Assembly: GCA_025153445.1 (NCBI GenBank)
Contig: JANZNS010000004.1
Coordinates: 1-64,000 of the forward strand
Source: Marinobacter sp. BGYM27
GTDB lineage: Bacteria > Pseudomonadota > Gammaproteobacteria > Pseudomonadales > Oleiphilaceae
Reading direction: 5' to 3'
DNA: 64,000 bases
Shown here: one piece after another, positions 45,606 through 55,660 of the stretch
How positions within the stretch are numbered: the stretch's first letter is position 1
Layout: each line of letters begins with the position of its first letter
Notes under the pieces: model-generated
Told to the model about the DNA's origin: nothing
The model's input: only the letters and a program-made list of their open reading frames with translations
Database searches by the model: none
Program-made: the position numbers and the translations under genes

Positions 45606-45627
45606 AAAAGCCGGCCCTGAGGCCGGC
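45603..45627. terminator. Terminator after the DUF2489 gene
   Basis: GCCGGCC (45610-45616) pairs with GGCCGGC (45621-45627) around CTGA. The run of A before it becomes TTTTTT after the hairpin on the minus strand, so it best terminates leftward transcripts, such as that of the small gene at 45817-46092; it may act on both strands. Confidence 0.65.
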
Positions 45628-45816
45628 AAGTTCACCCGCTTTTGCAGATACAACCTGAGTACTCCCATTCCCGGACAAGCGCCTTTGTCGCCTCACTTGG
45701 CCCGGAATAATGCACATCCACGCGATTGCAGAATCAGTTCGATAAATCCAACTACCGAAAAACATTCGCTATTCACATGCTATATATCTGTTTACGGCAC
45801 CCTGCTGCATTCGGAT

Positions 45817-46092
45817 TCAATGGCGACTTAAAAAAACCTGCTCGCTGTTTGCAGGCTGCTCAACGCCACCTTCATCCATAAGCGCGTCAATGACGTCCGC
45901 ATCGAGATTGGCCCATAAATGCCGAAAATGCTTCTGGATGACCTGATCGCGGGAGCGCGAAGTTTCGCGTAACAATGCAAGACGCTCATCGTCATCAGCG
46001 AGGTGAAAGTGCCGACCGCCCCGGCGCCTGAAATGGCACTCGAGTTGCTGCAAGTGGAAGATACTGCCCGAAGTGAATATGAACCTTTCCAT
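45817..46092 (-). CDS. Hypothetical 91-residue protein
   Basis: Not recognised. Start ATG 46092 has GGTAGG 6-7 nt upstream; an earlier in-frame start gives 105 residues. The product is soluble and charged, opening MERFIFTSGSIFHLQQLECHF, with several histidines and arginines in the middle (RRRGGRHFHLADDDE) and a helical acidic second half. The regular amino-acid use, a good ribosome-binding site and a leftward terminator at 45603-45627 support a real gene. It lies between DUF2489 and the HDOD gene. Confidence 0.55.
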   Translation of the reverse strand: MERFIFTSGSIFHLQQLECHFRRRGGRHFHLADDDERLALLRETSRSRDQVIQKHFRHLWANLDADVIDALMDEGGVEQPANSEQVFLSRH

Positions 46093-46350
46093 TGGACCTA
46101 CCCCGCTATCAAACGTGGTAGCCCGATACGACACTGCTACCCCTTGCTATGACGGGTCAGTTTCGGGCATTGCTGTATTTAACTTAGTCCAAGACAGGAG
46201 AAAAGGAAGGGAACGCCGGCCGATGATAAAAATGACGGTCACGTCAAATTATTGATAGCCGGTAACCATTTGAATAGTAAAGATTTAATAAATCAGGACA
46301 ACCAAAAAGTTACAATAATTTACACATCAAACAACGGATAGTTTCCAGAC

Positions 46351-47730
46351 TCAGGACTGCATCATACCTGCCATAGCCAAAATGCTATCCCGGTTCTCCA
46401 TCATATCGTCAAACTGTTCAGCCACAGCAGCCGGATCCAGCCCCAGCGACTGATACATGTCGTCAGGCACAGGCACAGCTGAGCCCAGCTCTACCCCGCG
46501 CTCGATAAGCAACTGGCGTCCAAGCCAAAGCAGCCGCGCATAAACCGCATTGGTGCCGGAATAATCGGGGTTCTTCTGCTGCCGAATGGCAGTCACCACC
46601 TCGTCTGGCATACCCCAGTTTTCCATCAACTGGGCACCCAACTGTTCACGGGTAACCCCCAACAAATGATGCTCGACTAACGATGAATCCAGCTCGCTAT
46701 TGGCTTCAAGGTTGCGGCAGACAAGACGAAAATGCGGCGGAAACACCTGATTTAACACCAGATAACCAAAATTGTGCAGCAACCCGCTGAGATAAGCCAA
46801 ACCAAACGATGGGCGCTCACCACGACGCATCATGGCCGATAGAATACCCGCAGACTGAGCTTGCCAAATGGCTTGCTGCCAGTAGCCAATATACCCGTCT
46901 GGCTCGTCTTCAGGTGCTTTGAGTGCTCGCCCGAGCGACAGCCCCATTGCCAGGTTCATGACCATTTCAAAGCCAAGTACACGCGACACCGCATCATGCA
47001 CAGAGCGGACCTGCCCTGCAGCGGCATAGAAAGAAGACGAAGCCCAGCTGACAACCTGAGCTGCAAGGCTGGGGTCGCTTTCAACCACATCCACAAGGTC
47101 GTTCATGACAGCATTGGGATTAACCCGGAGATGGATAATCCGCTGGGCGGTTTCGGGTAGCGGCGGCAACTCAAGTGTATCTTCCAGACGCTGACGAATG
47201 CGCAGATTGGTTAATCGTTTGATAGCATCATGGACCTGCTCACGATCCAGCTCAGGCTCTGACAGGTTAACGTCAATAGAGGACTGGGGCGTGGTCGTTG
47301 TGAACCGGCGGATATCGCCCGTCAACTCGCGATAGGCGGCAGCCGTCATATCAATGACGGGCCCCTGTGACTGAAAGGACAGGTTGATCCTGTTCAGTCC
47401 GTCGACCGCAGGGTCTACCAGTGAAGGCCACCCCGTAAGCGATGGCAGGGCCGGTAGCGTCTGCACTTCAAGCCGACTGGTCAGGCGACGCAGCTCCCGG
47501 CGATTGATCGCCCGAAAATCACGGCCAAGCTGCTTGTTCAGAAGTGTGACATCAAGCAAGTCGACCTGGCGGCAAATCACCTGCAGCTTGCCGTCGACAT
47601 CTTCCAGAGGCACCATCCGTACCGCATTTTCGGGCGAGCTTTCAGATTGCATTTGATAGGCAGGCACGCCCTCACTATCTGAAACTGTCTTCAACGCATC
47701 GATGAGTGCAAGCGGTAGCTGTGTGGTCAT
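46351..47730 (-). CDS. YbaK-like / HDOD domain protein
   Basis: A 459-residue protein. The N-terminal about 150 residues resemble the YbaK/EbsC aminoacyl-tRNA deacylase fold (IDALKTVSDSEGVPAYQM; RQVDLLDVTLLNKQLGRDF). Residues about 185-400 form an HDOD domain (LEDTLELPPLPETAQRII; VVESDPSLAAQVVSWA; LSGLLHNFGYLVL), the signalling relative of HD phosphodiesterases without the metal site. Start is ATG 47730 with AGGAAGG upstream. It lies 41 nt downstream of recG, reading the same way. Likely a regulatory protein; whether the first domain still deacylates is unknown. Confidence 0.82.
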   Translation of the reverse strand: MTTQLPLALIDALKTVSDSEGVPAYQMQSESSPENAVRMVPLEDVDGKLQVICRQVDLLDVTLLNKQLGRDFRAINRRELRRLTSRLEVQTLPALPSLTGWPSLVDPAVDGLNRINLSFQSQGPVIDMTAAAYRELTGDIRRFTTTTPQSSIDVNLSEPELDREQVHDAIKRLTNLRIRQRLEDTLELPPLPETAQRIIHLRVNPNAVMNDLVDVVESDPSLAAQVVSWASSSFYAAAGQVRSVHDAVSRVLGFEMVMNLAMGLSLGRALKAPEDEPDGYIGYWQQAIWQAQSAGILSAMMRRGERPSFGLAYLSGLLHNFGYLVLNQVFPPHFRLVCRNLEANSELDSSLVEHHLLGVTREQLGAQLMENWGMPDEVVTAIRQQKNPDYSGTNAVYARLLWLGRQLLIERGVELGSAVPVPDDMYQSLGLDPAAVAEQFDDMMENRDSILAMAGMMQS

Positions 47731-47771
47731 TCCCCTGAAATCCCTTCCTGAAAACATGTAAGTGCGACCGG

Positions 47772-49847
47772 TCAGACTTCACCGTAGCGAATACGCTCGC
47801 CCAGCCAACGACGAATAAGAGCGTCAACGCGGGTCTGATCCGACATCAATGCAGGTGCTGCATCGCGGACAGTGCCGATCCAGCCCTTGTCTCGCTCGAA
47901 ATCTGCCAACCTGAACTGCATCATACCTGTCTGGCGGGTTCCGAGCACTTCCCCCGGGCCACGAATTTCAAGGTCTTTCTCGGCAATGACAAATCCGTCC
48001 TGGCTGTCGCGCAGCACCTGGAGCCGCGCCTTGCCATTGAGCGACAACGGCGGATGATACATCAACACACAAAAACTGGCCTCATGGCCCCGACCGACCC
48101 GGCCACGCAACTGATGCAACTGCGCGAGCCCCAACCGTTCCGGGTTCTCAATAATGATCAATGAAGCATTGGGCACATCCACCCCTACTTCAATAACAGT
48201 GGTTGCAACCAGGAGATCCAGCTCACCAAGGGTGAACCGCGCCATAACCTCCGCCTTTTCCGCAGCTTTCAAACGACCATGTACCAGACCAATAGCCAGG
48301 CCCGGCAAGCGCTGCTGCAGCTCTTCGGCGGTCACTTCCGCCGCCTGGCACTGCAAAGCCTCGGATTCTTCTATCAGTGTACATACCCAGTAAGCCTGGC
48401 GGCCGGAACGGCATGCCTCTTCAACCCGATTGATCACATCTTCCCGACGTGCGTCCGGTATCGCGATCGTCTCAATCGGTTTACGCCCTGGCGGCAACTC
48501 GTCAATCACCGAGGTATCAAGGTCGGCATAGGCGCTCATGGCCAAGGTACGGGGAATTGGTGTCGCTGTCATGATTAACTGGTGCGGCGCAAGAGCCCCG
48601 GCTGCGCCCTTCTCGCGTAGCGCCAGTCGCTGGTGAACCCCAAACCGGTGCTGCTCATCAATAATTGCAAGGCCCAGCCGCTCAAAGGCAACATCATCCT
48701 GAAATAGCGCATGGGTACCGATCACCATTCGGGCAGTCCCGGTCGCAAGCTGGTGCAGCACCGCCTCTCGCGATTTACCTTTCACCTTGCCCGACAGCCA
48801 CCCCAGCTCGATACCCAGAGGCTCGAACCAGCGCTGAAAGTTGAGGAAATGCTGCTCTGCCAGAATTTCAGTAGGTGCCATCAAGGCCACCTGTGCTCCG
48901 GCAGCAATGGCCTGCAACGCGGCGATCGCCGCCACCACGGTTTTGCCCGAACCGACATCCCCCTGGACAAGACGCAGCATGGGCAACGGCTGACTGAGAT
49001 CCTGTCGGACGTCACTTAACACTCGCTGCTGGGCGGGCGTCAGACTGAATGGCAGGGCTTCCAGGAACCGCTCAATCAAAGTACCTTGCGGCAACAAAGG
49101 GATGGCCTGGCGCGACTGAATCTGGGCCCTTACCCGCAACAAGCTGAGCTGGTGGGCCAACAACTCCTCCATTACCAGACGCTGTTGTGCTGGATGACGC
49201 CCCTCCAGCAGCGCTGGCACCGGCGCTCCCGCATGCGGGGCGTGCACCATCTGCAAGGCCTCATTGATACCGGGAAGCTGGAAGTCGGCAAGCAACCCTT
49301 CAGGCAACCACTCCTTGACCGGATAGCGCGCAAGATAACCCAGGGCCTGTTGGCACAGGCTGCGGATTCGTGGCTGCTGAATGCCTTCGGTAAGAGGGTA
49401 GACCGGAGTCAGCGTGGCACGCTCGGCCGGCGGCATGGGTGCAGGATTCACCTGATATTCAGGGTGATAGAACTCCAGCCCGGCCCGGCCCGGCCGGACT
49501 TCACCAAAACAGCGCACTCGCGCGCCTTCTGATAACTGGTTTTTCTGGGCGGCATTAAAATGGAAAAAGCGTAGAGCAAGAAAGCCGGAATCGTCGCGAA
49601 GCGTCACCTGCAGGCTCCGGCGGCGCCCCATCACAAGGCTGGATTTAACAACCTCACCTTCAACCACCGCAGTGTCGCCAACATGCAGGCTACCAATCGG
49701 GATAACGCGCGTGCGGTCTTCGTAACGGTGAGGCAGGTGGAACAATAAGTCCTGCAGCGAATGAATGCCGAGCTTGCCCATGGTGGCTGCCAGCGCAGCC
49801 CCCACGCCTTTGAGGGCTGTGACGTTAATGTCTGCCAGTGCTGCCAT
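47772..49847 (-). CDS. recG: ATP-dependent DNA helicase RecG
   Basis: Remodels stalled forks and Holliday junctions. The 691-residue protein has an N-terminal wedge/OB domain, then helicase motifs: Walker A GDVGSGKT, DEQH box (IIDEQHRFG), MTATPIPRT, and the motif VI region QLRGRVGRG, with the TRG-type end. Full length. It starts 7 nt after the oxyR stop, an oxyR-recG pairing also known from Pseudomonas aeruginosa, which ties a repair helicase to peroxide response. Confidence 0.97.
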   Translation of the reverse strand: MAALADINVTALKGVGAALAATMGKLGIHSLQDLLFHLPHRYEDRTRVIPIGSLHVGDTAVVEGEVVKSSLVMGRRRSLQVTLRDDSGFLALRFFHFNAAQKNQLSEGARVRCFGEVRPGRAGLEFYHPEYQVNPAPMPPAERATLTPVYPLTEGIQQPRIRSLCQQALGYLARYPVKEWLPEGLLADFQLPGINEALQMVHAPHAGAPVPALLEGRHPAQQRLVMEELLAHQLSLLRVRAQIQSRQAIPLLPQGTLIERFLEALPFSLTPAQQRVLSDVRQDLSQPLPMLRLVQGDVGSGKTVVAAIAALQAIAAGAQVALMAPTEILAEQHFLNFQRWFEPLGIELGWLSGKVKGKSREAVLHQLATGTARMVIGTHALFQDDVAFERLGLAIIDEQHRFGVHQRLALREKGAAGALAPHQLIMTATPIPRTLAMSAYADLDTSVIDELPPGRKPIETIAIPDARREDVINRVEEACRSGRQAYWVCTLIEESEALQCQAAEVTAEELQQRLPGLAIGLVHGRLKAAEKAEVMARFTLGELDLLVATTVIEVGVDVPNASLIIIENPERLGLAQLHQLRGRVGRGHEASFCVLMYHPPLSLNGKARLQVLRDSQDGFVIAEKDLEIRGPGEVLGTRQTGMMQFRLADFERDKGWIGTVRDAAPALMSDQTRVDALIRRWLGERIRYGEV

Positions 49848-49854
49848 GAATTAT

Positions 49855-50820
49855 TCAGGCGCTGGCCGGAACAGCATGCAATGCCTGGTCAGTCTTCTCG
49901 ATCACCCTACACTGACTGGCGGCAAGGGCCAGTACATCGATCGCTTTCGGCCTTGGGAAGGTTACCCGCCAGGCCAGGGCAACCGTTCGGAAAGGCACCG
50001 GGGCCTTGAACGGCCGCACTGCCAGCACATCATCCTTGTATTCCATCGCCGTCGCAGCAGATAGCGGCAGTACCGTAACCCCAAGACCTGACGCCACCAT
50101 GTGCCGGATGGTTTCCAGTGAACTCCCCTCCGTCACCAGTGATGGTTGCTCCCCCGATTTCGACGACCGCGTAGCAATGGCATTCTCAAGCGGAGGACAG
50201 GATTCAAGCACCTGATCGCGGAAACAATGACCGGGGCCCAATAGCAGCAACTGCTCTTTCGCCAGCTGCTCCGCCGTCAGTGATTCTTCTTTGGTAAGCG
50301 GATGGTCTGCAGGCAACAGCACAACGAAAGGTTCGTCGTACAGGGGCAGGGTTACTACCTCTGGCTCTTCAAACGGCAAGGCAATAATAATTGCGTCCAG
50401 CTCCGACTGGCGCAGCTTCTTACGCAGATCAGCGGTATAATTCTCTTCGATGAAGAGCGGCATATCCGGCGCAGCGCGGCGCAACTCCGGCAGAAAATGG
50501 GGGAACAAGTAGGGTCCGATGGTGTAGATGGCCCCGACTTTGAGCGGCGAACTCAACTGGTTCTTGCCGTTCTGCGCCATATCACGGATCACGCCCACCT
50601 GATCAAGTACGCGCTGCGCCTGCTCGATAATACGGGTTCCTGTTTCCGTCACTCGAATGCTGCTTTTGCTGCGCTCGAACAGAGGAATACCGAGCTCATC
50701 TTCCAGTTTCTTAACCGCAACACTCAGGGTAGGCTGGCTCACGTGGCACCGTTCGGCCGCCCGGCCGAAGTGTTTCTCGCGAGCCAGCGTGACGATATAA
50801 CGCAATTCTGTCAGGGTCAT
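49855..50820 (-). CDS. oxyR: Hydrogen peroxide-sensing regulator OxyR
   Basis: LysR-type regulator of 321 residues. The N-terminal helix-turn-helix (HFGRAAERCHVSQPTLSVAVKKLE) and the redox-cysteine motif GHCFRDQVLESC, containing both disulfide-forming cysteines, identify OxyR rather than a generic LysR. GGAG precedes ATG 50820. Upstream of recG on the same strand, and divergent from the SDR gene with only 73 nt between starts, where it may regulate its own promoter. Confidence 0.96.
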   Translation of the reverse strand: MTLTELRYIVTLAREKHFGRAAERCHVSQPTLSVAVKKLEDELGIPLFERSKSSIRVTETGTRIIEQAQRVLDQVGVIRDMAQNGKNQLSSPLKVGAIYTIGPYLFPHFLPELRRAAPDMPLFIEENYTADLRKKLRQSELDAIIIALPFEEPEVVTLPLYDEPFVVLLPADHPLTKEESLTAEQLAKEQLLLLGPGHCFRDQVLESCPPLENAIATRSSKSGEQPSLVTEGSSLETIRHMVASGLGVTVLPLSAATAMEYKDDVLAVRPFKAPVPFRTVALAWRVTFPRPKAIDVLALAASQCRVIEKTDQALHAVPASA

Positions 50821-50893
50821 GAAATACTCCGGCCAATCACAGGAACAGCAGATAGATACTCAATCATGTACAGAATAAGGATTGATATTGACT

Positions 50894-51760
50894 ATGGCAA
50901 TCAGTGAACCACGCATTCTTGTCGCCGGTTGCGGCGCACTGGGCAGCAAAATCGCCAAAGGGCTCGCCACGACCGCCAGGGTCTACGGCTTGAAGCGTCA
51001 CCCCGACAGGCTCCCTGAGGGCGTGCTGCCACTGGCTGCCGACCTGCAAATGCCGGATCAACTCGCTCAGGTAGTGCCTGCCAATCTTGATGCCGTGATC
51101 TATTGCCTGACGCCTAACAGCTACGACGACGAGGGTTACCGAACAGCTTTCGTGAGCGGCCTGGAGAACCTGATCAACACGATGAAGGCGCAGGGACAGG
51201 AACTGAACCGACTGTTATTCGTTTCAAGCACAGGTGTCTACCAACAGGATGACGACAACTGGATTGACGAAAGCAGCCCGACTACCCCCCTACGTTTTGG
51301 CGGAAAACGTCTTCTGGAAGGTGAGCAATGTGCAGCAATGGCACCCTGGCCTTCGACGACCATCCGGTTCAGCGGCATATACGGCCCGGGCCGCACACGC
51401 TTTCTGGAATCGGTAATCAACGGGGAACTGAAACCTGCCGCTCCCTACCCCTATACCAACCGCGTGCATGAAGACGATGCGGCCGCAGCTGCGGTGCACC
51501 TGATAAACAGGTCGTTACGAGGAGAGCCACTGGAGACCTGTTATCTGGCCAGCGACAGTGAACCGGTAACACTTGGCGATATTGTGCAGTGGATCCAGTC
51601 ACAGATCAGCTGTCAGCCACCGACGGCAAATGCACGCTCAGGAAGGCGCGCTGGCAGCAAGCGAATCAGTAACCAGCGCTTGCTCGAGAGCGGATTCCGT
51701 TTCCGCTACCCGAGCTACAGGGAAGGCTATGGCGAAATGATTCAGTCGCGCCTCAGCTGA
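50894..51760 (+). CDS. SDR family oxidoreductase (YeeZ-like)
   Basis: A 288-residue extended-SDR/epimerase-type protein with a Rossmann motif at the very N-terminus ([15 protein letters not shown]), NAD-binding [17 protein letters not shown], and [11 protein letters not shown]. The usual YxxxK is not evident; after the Ser-containing strand comes GGKRLLEGE, as in the YeeZ subgroup. Start: ATG 50894; a TTG at 50888 has better spacing from AAGGA and is an alternative. Its last 8 nt overlap the convergent ridA. Substrate unknown. Confidence 0.82.
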   Translation: MAISEPRILVAGCGALGSKIAKGLATTARVYGLKRHPDRLPEGVLPLAADLQMPDQLAQVVPANLDAVIYCLTPNSYDDEGYRTAFVSGLENLINTMKAQGQELNRLLFVSSTGVYQQDDDNWIDESSPTTPLRFGGKRLLEGEQCAAMAPWPSTTIRFSGIYGPGRTRFLESVINGELKPAAPYPYTNRVHEDDAAAAAVHLINRSLRGEPLETCYLASDSEPVTLGDIVQWIQSQISCQPPTANARSGRRAGSKRISNQRLLESGFRFRYPSYREGYGEMIQSRLS

Positions 51761-52139
51761 GCACCATAACGGCGTCCATCTCAACACCCACGCCTTTGGG
51801 GAGCGCGGCGACACCAATCGCTGCGCGGGCAGGATAGGGTTCGTGGAAATAGGTCGCCATGATTTCATTAACGGTGGCAAAGTTGCCCAGATCCGTCAGA
51901 TAAATGTTCAGCTTGACGATGTCCTGCAACTTACCGCCCGATGCTTCACAGACAGCCGTCAGGTTATCGAAGACCCGGCGGATGCTGGTGGCGATATCGC
52001 CGCCAACCACTTCCATGGTTTCAGGATCAAGCGGAATCTGGCCAGAAAGATAGACGGTATCGCCCGCTTTTACAGCCTGGGAATAGGTTCCAATGGCTGC
52101 TGGCGCGTTGTCAGTCTGAATCACTGATTTGTTGGTCAT
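51753..52139 (-). CDS. ridA: Reactive intermediate deaminase RidA
   Basis: Hydrolyses reactive enamine/imine intermediates from PLP enzymes. The 128-residue YjgF/RidA protein has [25 protein letters not shown] and the catalytic arginine region [14 protein letters not shown], with the terminal VEMDAV. Standard size. It lies 108 nt downstream of spoT on the same strand, an arrangement shared with Pseudomonas. Confidence 0.96.
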   Translation of the reverse strand: MTNKSVIQTDNAPAAIGTYSQAVKAGDTVYLSGQIPLDPETMEVVGGDIATSIRRVFDNLTAVCEASGGKLQDIVKLNIYLTDLGNFATVNEIMATYFHEPYPARAAIGVAALPKGVGVEMDAVMVLS

Positions 52140-52247
52140 ATTGTCGTAACCCCTGATGGCTCCGACGCAAGCCGGAGCATGGACAAAAAATGAAGGCGGT
52201 GATCGTCGCCGCGACCTGCACCACCTGTCAACTAAAGCATGTCAGAA

Positions 52248-54470
52248 TCAGTAGCGGATGCGACTGATATGGGTAACGGCCCGAATATTCCGGACCCGTC
52301 GCATGACTCTCGCCAGATGACGCCGACCATTGACGTGCACAACGAGACTGACAACGCTGAGGCGCGCGTTCTGCTCTTCAACGTTGATGCGCTCGATGTT
52401 CCCGTCCGCTTTGGCTACCGCACTGGCCATCTCGGCAATCACCCCGCGTTGGCGCTCAAGCTCGACACGCAGTTCAACCGAGAATTCGTCGGTAATATCT
52501 TTCGCCCATTTCAGATGTGTCAGGGCAGAACGATCACCGTGCTTATCACGCAGTCGACGGCAGGTATCGGTATGGATCACCATGCCGTTGCCCGACTCCA
52601 TAACGCCAACCACCGGATCGCCGGGGATCGGTTTACAGCAGCTGGCAAAACGGACCAGTAATCCCTCGGTACCGCGAATGGTAACTGAGCCGCGCCCGTT
52701 GTCCTGCAAGCTGACCACATTCGGCGTCTCGGACGCGCTGTCCGACTCACGGCCATCATCTTTGAGGTCTGACGTCAGCTGGCGGGCAATAATGTAGGCC
52801 ATCCGGTTGCCCAGCCCGATTTCGCCCAGCAGATCATCGAAGTCAGTCTGTTGATTATGCTTGACCACACGTTCACGCTGCTGATCGCTGATTTCGGACA
52901 ATTTGGCGCCAAATCCGACCAGCGACTTCTTCAGCAGCGCCTTACCCAGCTCAACAGATTCAGTCCGCTTCTGGTATTTCAACACATGGCGAATGGAGCT
53001 GCGGGCCTTGCCGGTTACGACAAAGCTCAGCCATGCAGGATTGGGGCGCGCCCCCGGCGCAGTGATGATTTCAACGGTCTGCCCGCTCTGCAAGGGCTGG
53101 CTCAGTGAACCCAGATTGCGGTTAATCCGGCAGGCCACGCAGGCGTTGCCGATATCAGTGTGAATGGCGTAAGCAAAGTCAATCGGCGTGGCACCGCCCG
53201 GAAGCTCAAGGATCTTGCCTTTGGGAGTGAAAACATAAATTTCGTCCGGGAACAGATCGACTTTTACATGTTCGATAAATTCCAGCGAGTCGTCTGTGCG
53301 CTCGCGCATCTCGATGAGCCCCTGAACCCAGCGATCGACCCGACGCTGGCTGACCTCAATGGCGGTGGAGTTATCGTTCTTATAAAGCCAGTGTGCTGCA
53401 ATCCCGTTGTTGGCGATCTGCTCCATTTCCTCGGTGCGGATCTGAATCTCGATATTCACGTGCATGCCGAACAAGGTGGTATGCAGCGACTGATAGCCGT
53501 TCGCCTTGGGCATCGCAATGTAATCTTTGAAGCGGCCAGGCAGGGGCTTATAGAGGCTGTGCACAGCGCCCAGAATGCGATAACAATCGTCAGTTGAATC
53601 AGTGATGATGCGGAAGGCGTAGACGTCCATGATTTCATGAAAGGACTTATGCTTGAACTTCATCTTGTTGTAGATGCTGTTCAGGTGCTTCTCTCGGCCC
53701 AGAATGCGTCCGGGCATGCCTCGCTCTGTCAGCTTTTCCTCAACGCGCGCCTGGATCTCTTCGATAATTTCCCGGTGACTGCCCCGCAGTTTTTCTACCG
53801 CTTTGGAGATATAACGTGAGCGCATCGGGTGGAGAAATGAGAAGCCGAGATCCTCGAGCTCCGTGCACAAACTGTGCATCCCCAGGCGGTTCGCAATGGG
53901 GGCGTAAATGTCCAGCGTTTCGGTCGCTATACGCTGGCGCTTCTCATACGACATGTGCCCCAGCGTGCGCATGTTGTGCAGCCGATCAGCCAGCTTGACC
54001 AGAATCACCCGAATATCACGGGCCATGGCCAGTGTCATTTTCTGGAAGTTTTCCGCCTGCGCCTCGGCACGAGTGCGGAACTCAATCTGGGTCAGCTTGC
54101 TCACACCGTCGACCAGATCCGCCACCGGCTCACCAAACTGTTCTGCCAGGGCATCTTTGGGAATACCGGTGTCTTCGATCACATCGTGCAACATCGCCGC
54201 CATCAGGCTTTGATGGTCAAGCTTCATGTCTGCAAGAATGTGCGCGACCGCCAGCGGGTGCGTAATGTAATGCTCACCGGAACGGCGCATCTGGCCTGCA
54301 TGGGCCTGTTCGGCATAATAGTATGCCCTGCGCACCTGATTAATCCGTGGCGTATCAAGGTAGGTACTGAGCTGGTCCGCCAATTGGTCGATCGTCATCG
54401 ACGAAACGGCATCAGCCGGATCGGACGGGGATGTACCGGTTTTAGAGAGTGCCGTAGCCTCTGCTGACAC
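52248..54470 (-). CDS. spoT: Bifunctional (p)ppGpp synthetase/hydrolase SpoT
   Basis: Controls the alarmone (p)ppGpp. The 740-residue protein has an HD hydrolase domain (ITHPLAVAHIL; HDVIEDTG), a synthetase domain (RFKDYIAMPKANGYQSLHTT), TGS (PKGKILELPGGATPIDFAY), a zinc-finger/helical region and a C-terminal ACT domain. I place the start at GTG 54470, 4 nt after GGAGG; an earlier TTG at 54506 lies in the U tract of a terminator, and an internal ATG at 54398 would match the 701-residue Pseudomonas form but has no ribosome-binding site. Confidence 0.96.
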   Translation of the reverse strand: MSAEATALSKTGTSPSDPADAVSSMTIDQLADQLSTYLDTPRINQVRRAYYYAEQAHAGQMRRSGEHYITHPLAVAHILADMKLDHQSLMAAMLHDVIEDTGIPKDALAEQFGEPVADLVDGVSKLTQIEFRTRAEAQAENFQKMTLAMARDIRVILVKLADRLHNMRTLGHMSYEKRQRIATETLDIYAPIANRLGMHSLCTELEDLGFSFLHPMRSRYISKAVEKLRGSHREIIEEIQARVEEKLTERGMPGRILGREKHLNSIYNKMKFKHKSFHEIMDVYAFRIITDSTDDCYRILGAVHSLYKPLPGRFKDYIAMPKANGYQSLHTTLFGMHVNIEIQIRTEEMEQIANNGIAAHWLYKNDNSTAIEVSQRRVDRWVQGLIEMRERTDDSLEFIEHVKVDLFPDEIYVFTPKGKILELPGGATPIDFAYAIHTDIGNACVACRINRNLGSLSQPLQSGQTVEIITAPGARPNPAWLSFVVTGKARSSIRHVLKYQKRTESVELGKALLKKSLVGFGAKLSEISDQQRERVVKHNQQTDFDDLLGEIGLGNRMAYIIARQLTSDLKDDGRESDSASETPNVVSLQDNGRGSVTIRGTEGLLVRFASCCKPIPGDPVVGVMESGNGMVIHTDTCRRLRDKHGDRSALTHLKWAKDITDEFSVELRVELERQRGVIAEMASAVAKADGNIERINVEEQNARLSVVSLVVHVNGRRHLARVMRRVRNIRAVTHISRIRY

Positions 54471-54503
54471 CACGCCTCCAGAGACAGTTAAATGAAACAC
54501 CGA

Positions 54504-54534
54504 CAAAAAAACCCGAATGTTTGCGCACTCGGGT
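54504..54534 (-). terminator. Terminator/attenuator between rpoZ and spoT
   Basis: On the minus strand ACCCGAG and TTCGGGT form a 7-bp stem (54511-54534, one G-T pair) followed by seven T. It lies between rpoZ and the chosen spoT start, so part of the gmk-rpoZ transcription should stop here. A weaker hairpin CTCTTA/TAAGAG sits at 54573-54587. Confidence 0.8.
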
Positions 54535-54627
54535 CTTCCGTAGCCCTTACAGGACTTTTATCTGCCCTGCTCCTCTTACTATAAGAGCACAGGCACAGAT
54601 TTCAATCAGCGATTAGCAGAATACCGC

Positions 54628-54840
54628 TTATTCTTCGTCACGCTCATAGGCCAGCTTGCGATCAACCAGGCCTTCCGCGATTTCACGCAGCGCAATAACC
54701 GTCGGCTTGTCGTTTTCTTCGGCAACCATTGGCTCGTGACCCTTGGTCGCAATCTGGCGCGCGCGCTTGGTCGCCAACATAACCAGTTCAAAACGGTTAT
54801 CTACGTGATCCAGACAATCTTCAACGGTGACTCGTGCCAT
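54628..54840 (-). CDS. rpoZ: RNA polymerase omega subunit
   Basis: Promotes RNA polymerase assembly and forms part of ppGpp site 1. The 70-residue protein opens [20 protein letters not shown], keeping the N-terminal residues that contact ppGpp, and has ATKRARQI and [14 protein letters not shown]. It ends at about the position where other omegas continue with an acidic tail, so it is some 18-20 residues shorter than the Pseudomonas or E. coli protein. Between gmk and spoT, as usual. Confidence 0.95.
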   Translation of the reverse strand: MARVTVEDCLDHVDNRFELVMLATKRARQIATKGHEPMVAEENDKPTVIALREIAEGLVDRKLAYERDEE

Positions 54841-54930
54841 AACTTCCCCGACTATAATCGATAAGTAAACTGAGAGCTCGGATTGGACCGACCCGGTCCG
54901 GAGCAGACCGCGAAGTATAAAAGCTAATGA

Positions 54931-55614
<684 letters not shown>

Positions 55615-55660
55615 TCAATGTCTCCGAACACCAGCTCACCGGCATGGTGCTCACAGACTA

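Noticed and set aside
46073-46255. 60-codon plus-strand open frame over the start of the unknown minus-strand gene
   Set aside because: Overlaps a better supported gene on the other strand and has no convincing start site.
39835-46350. Genomic island inserted at the 3' end of the tRNA
   Set aside because: The region looks accessory and starts at a tRNA, but no second copy of the tRNA 3' end, integrase or transposase was found by eye.
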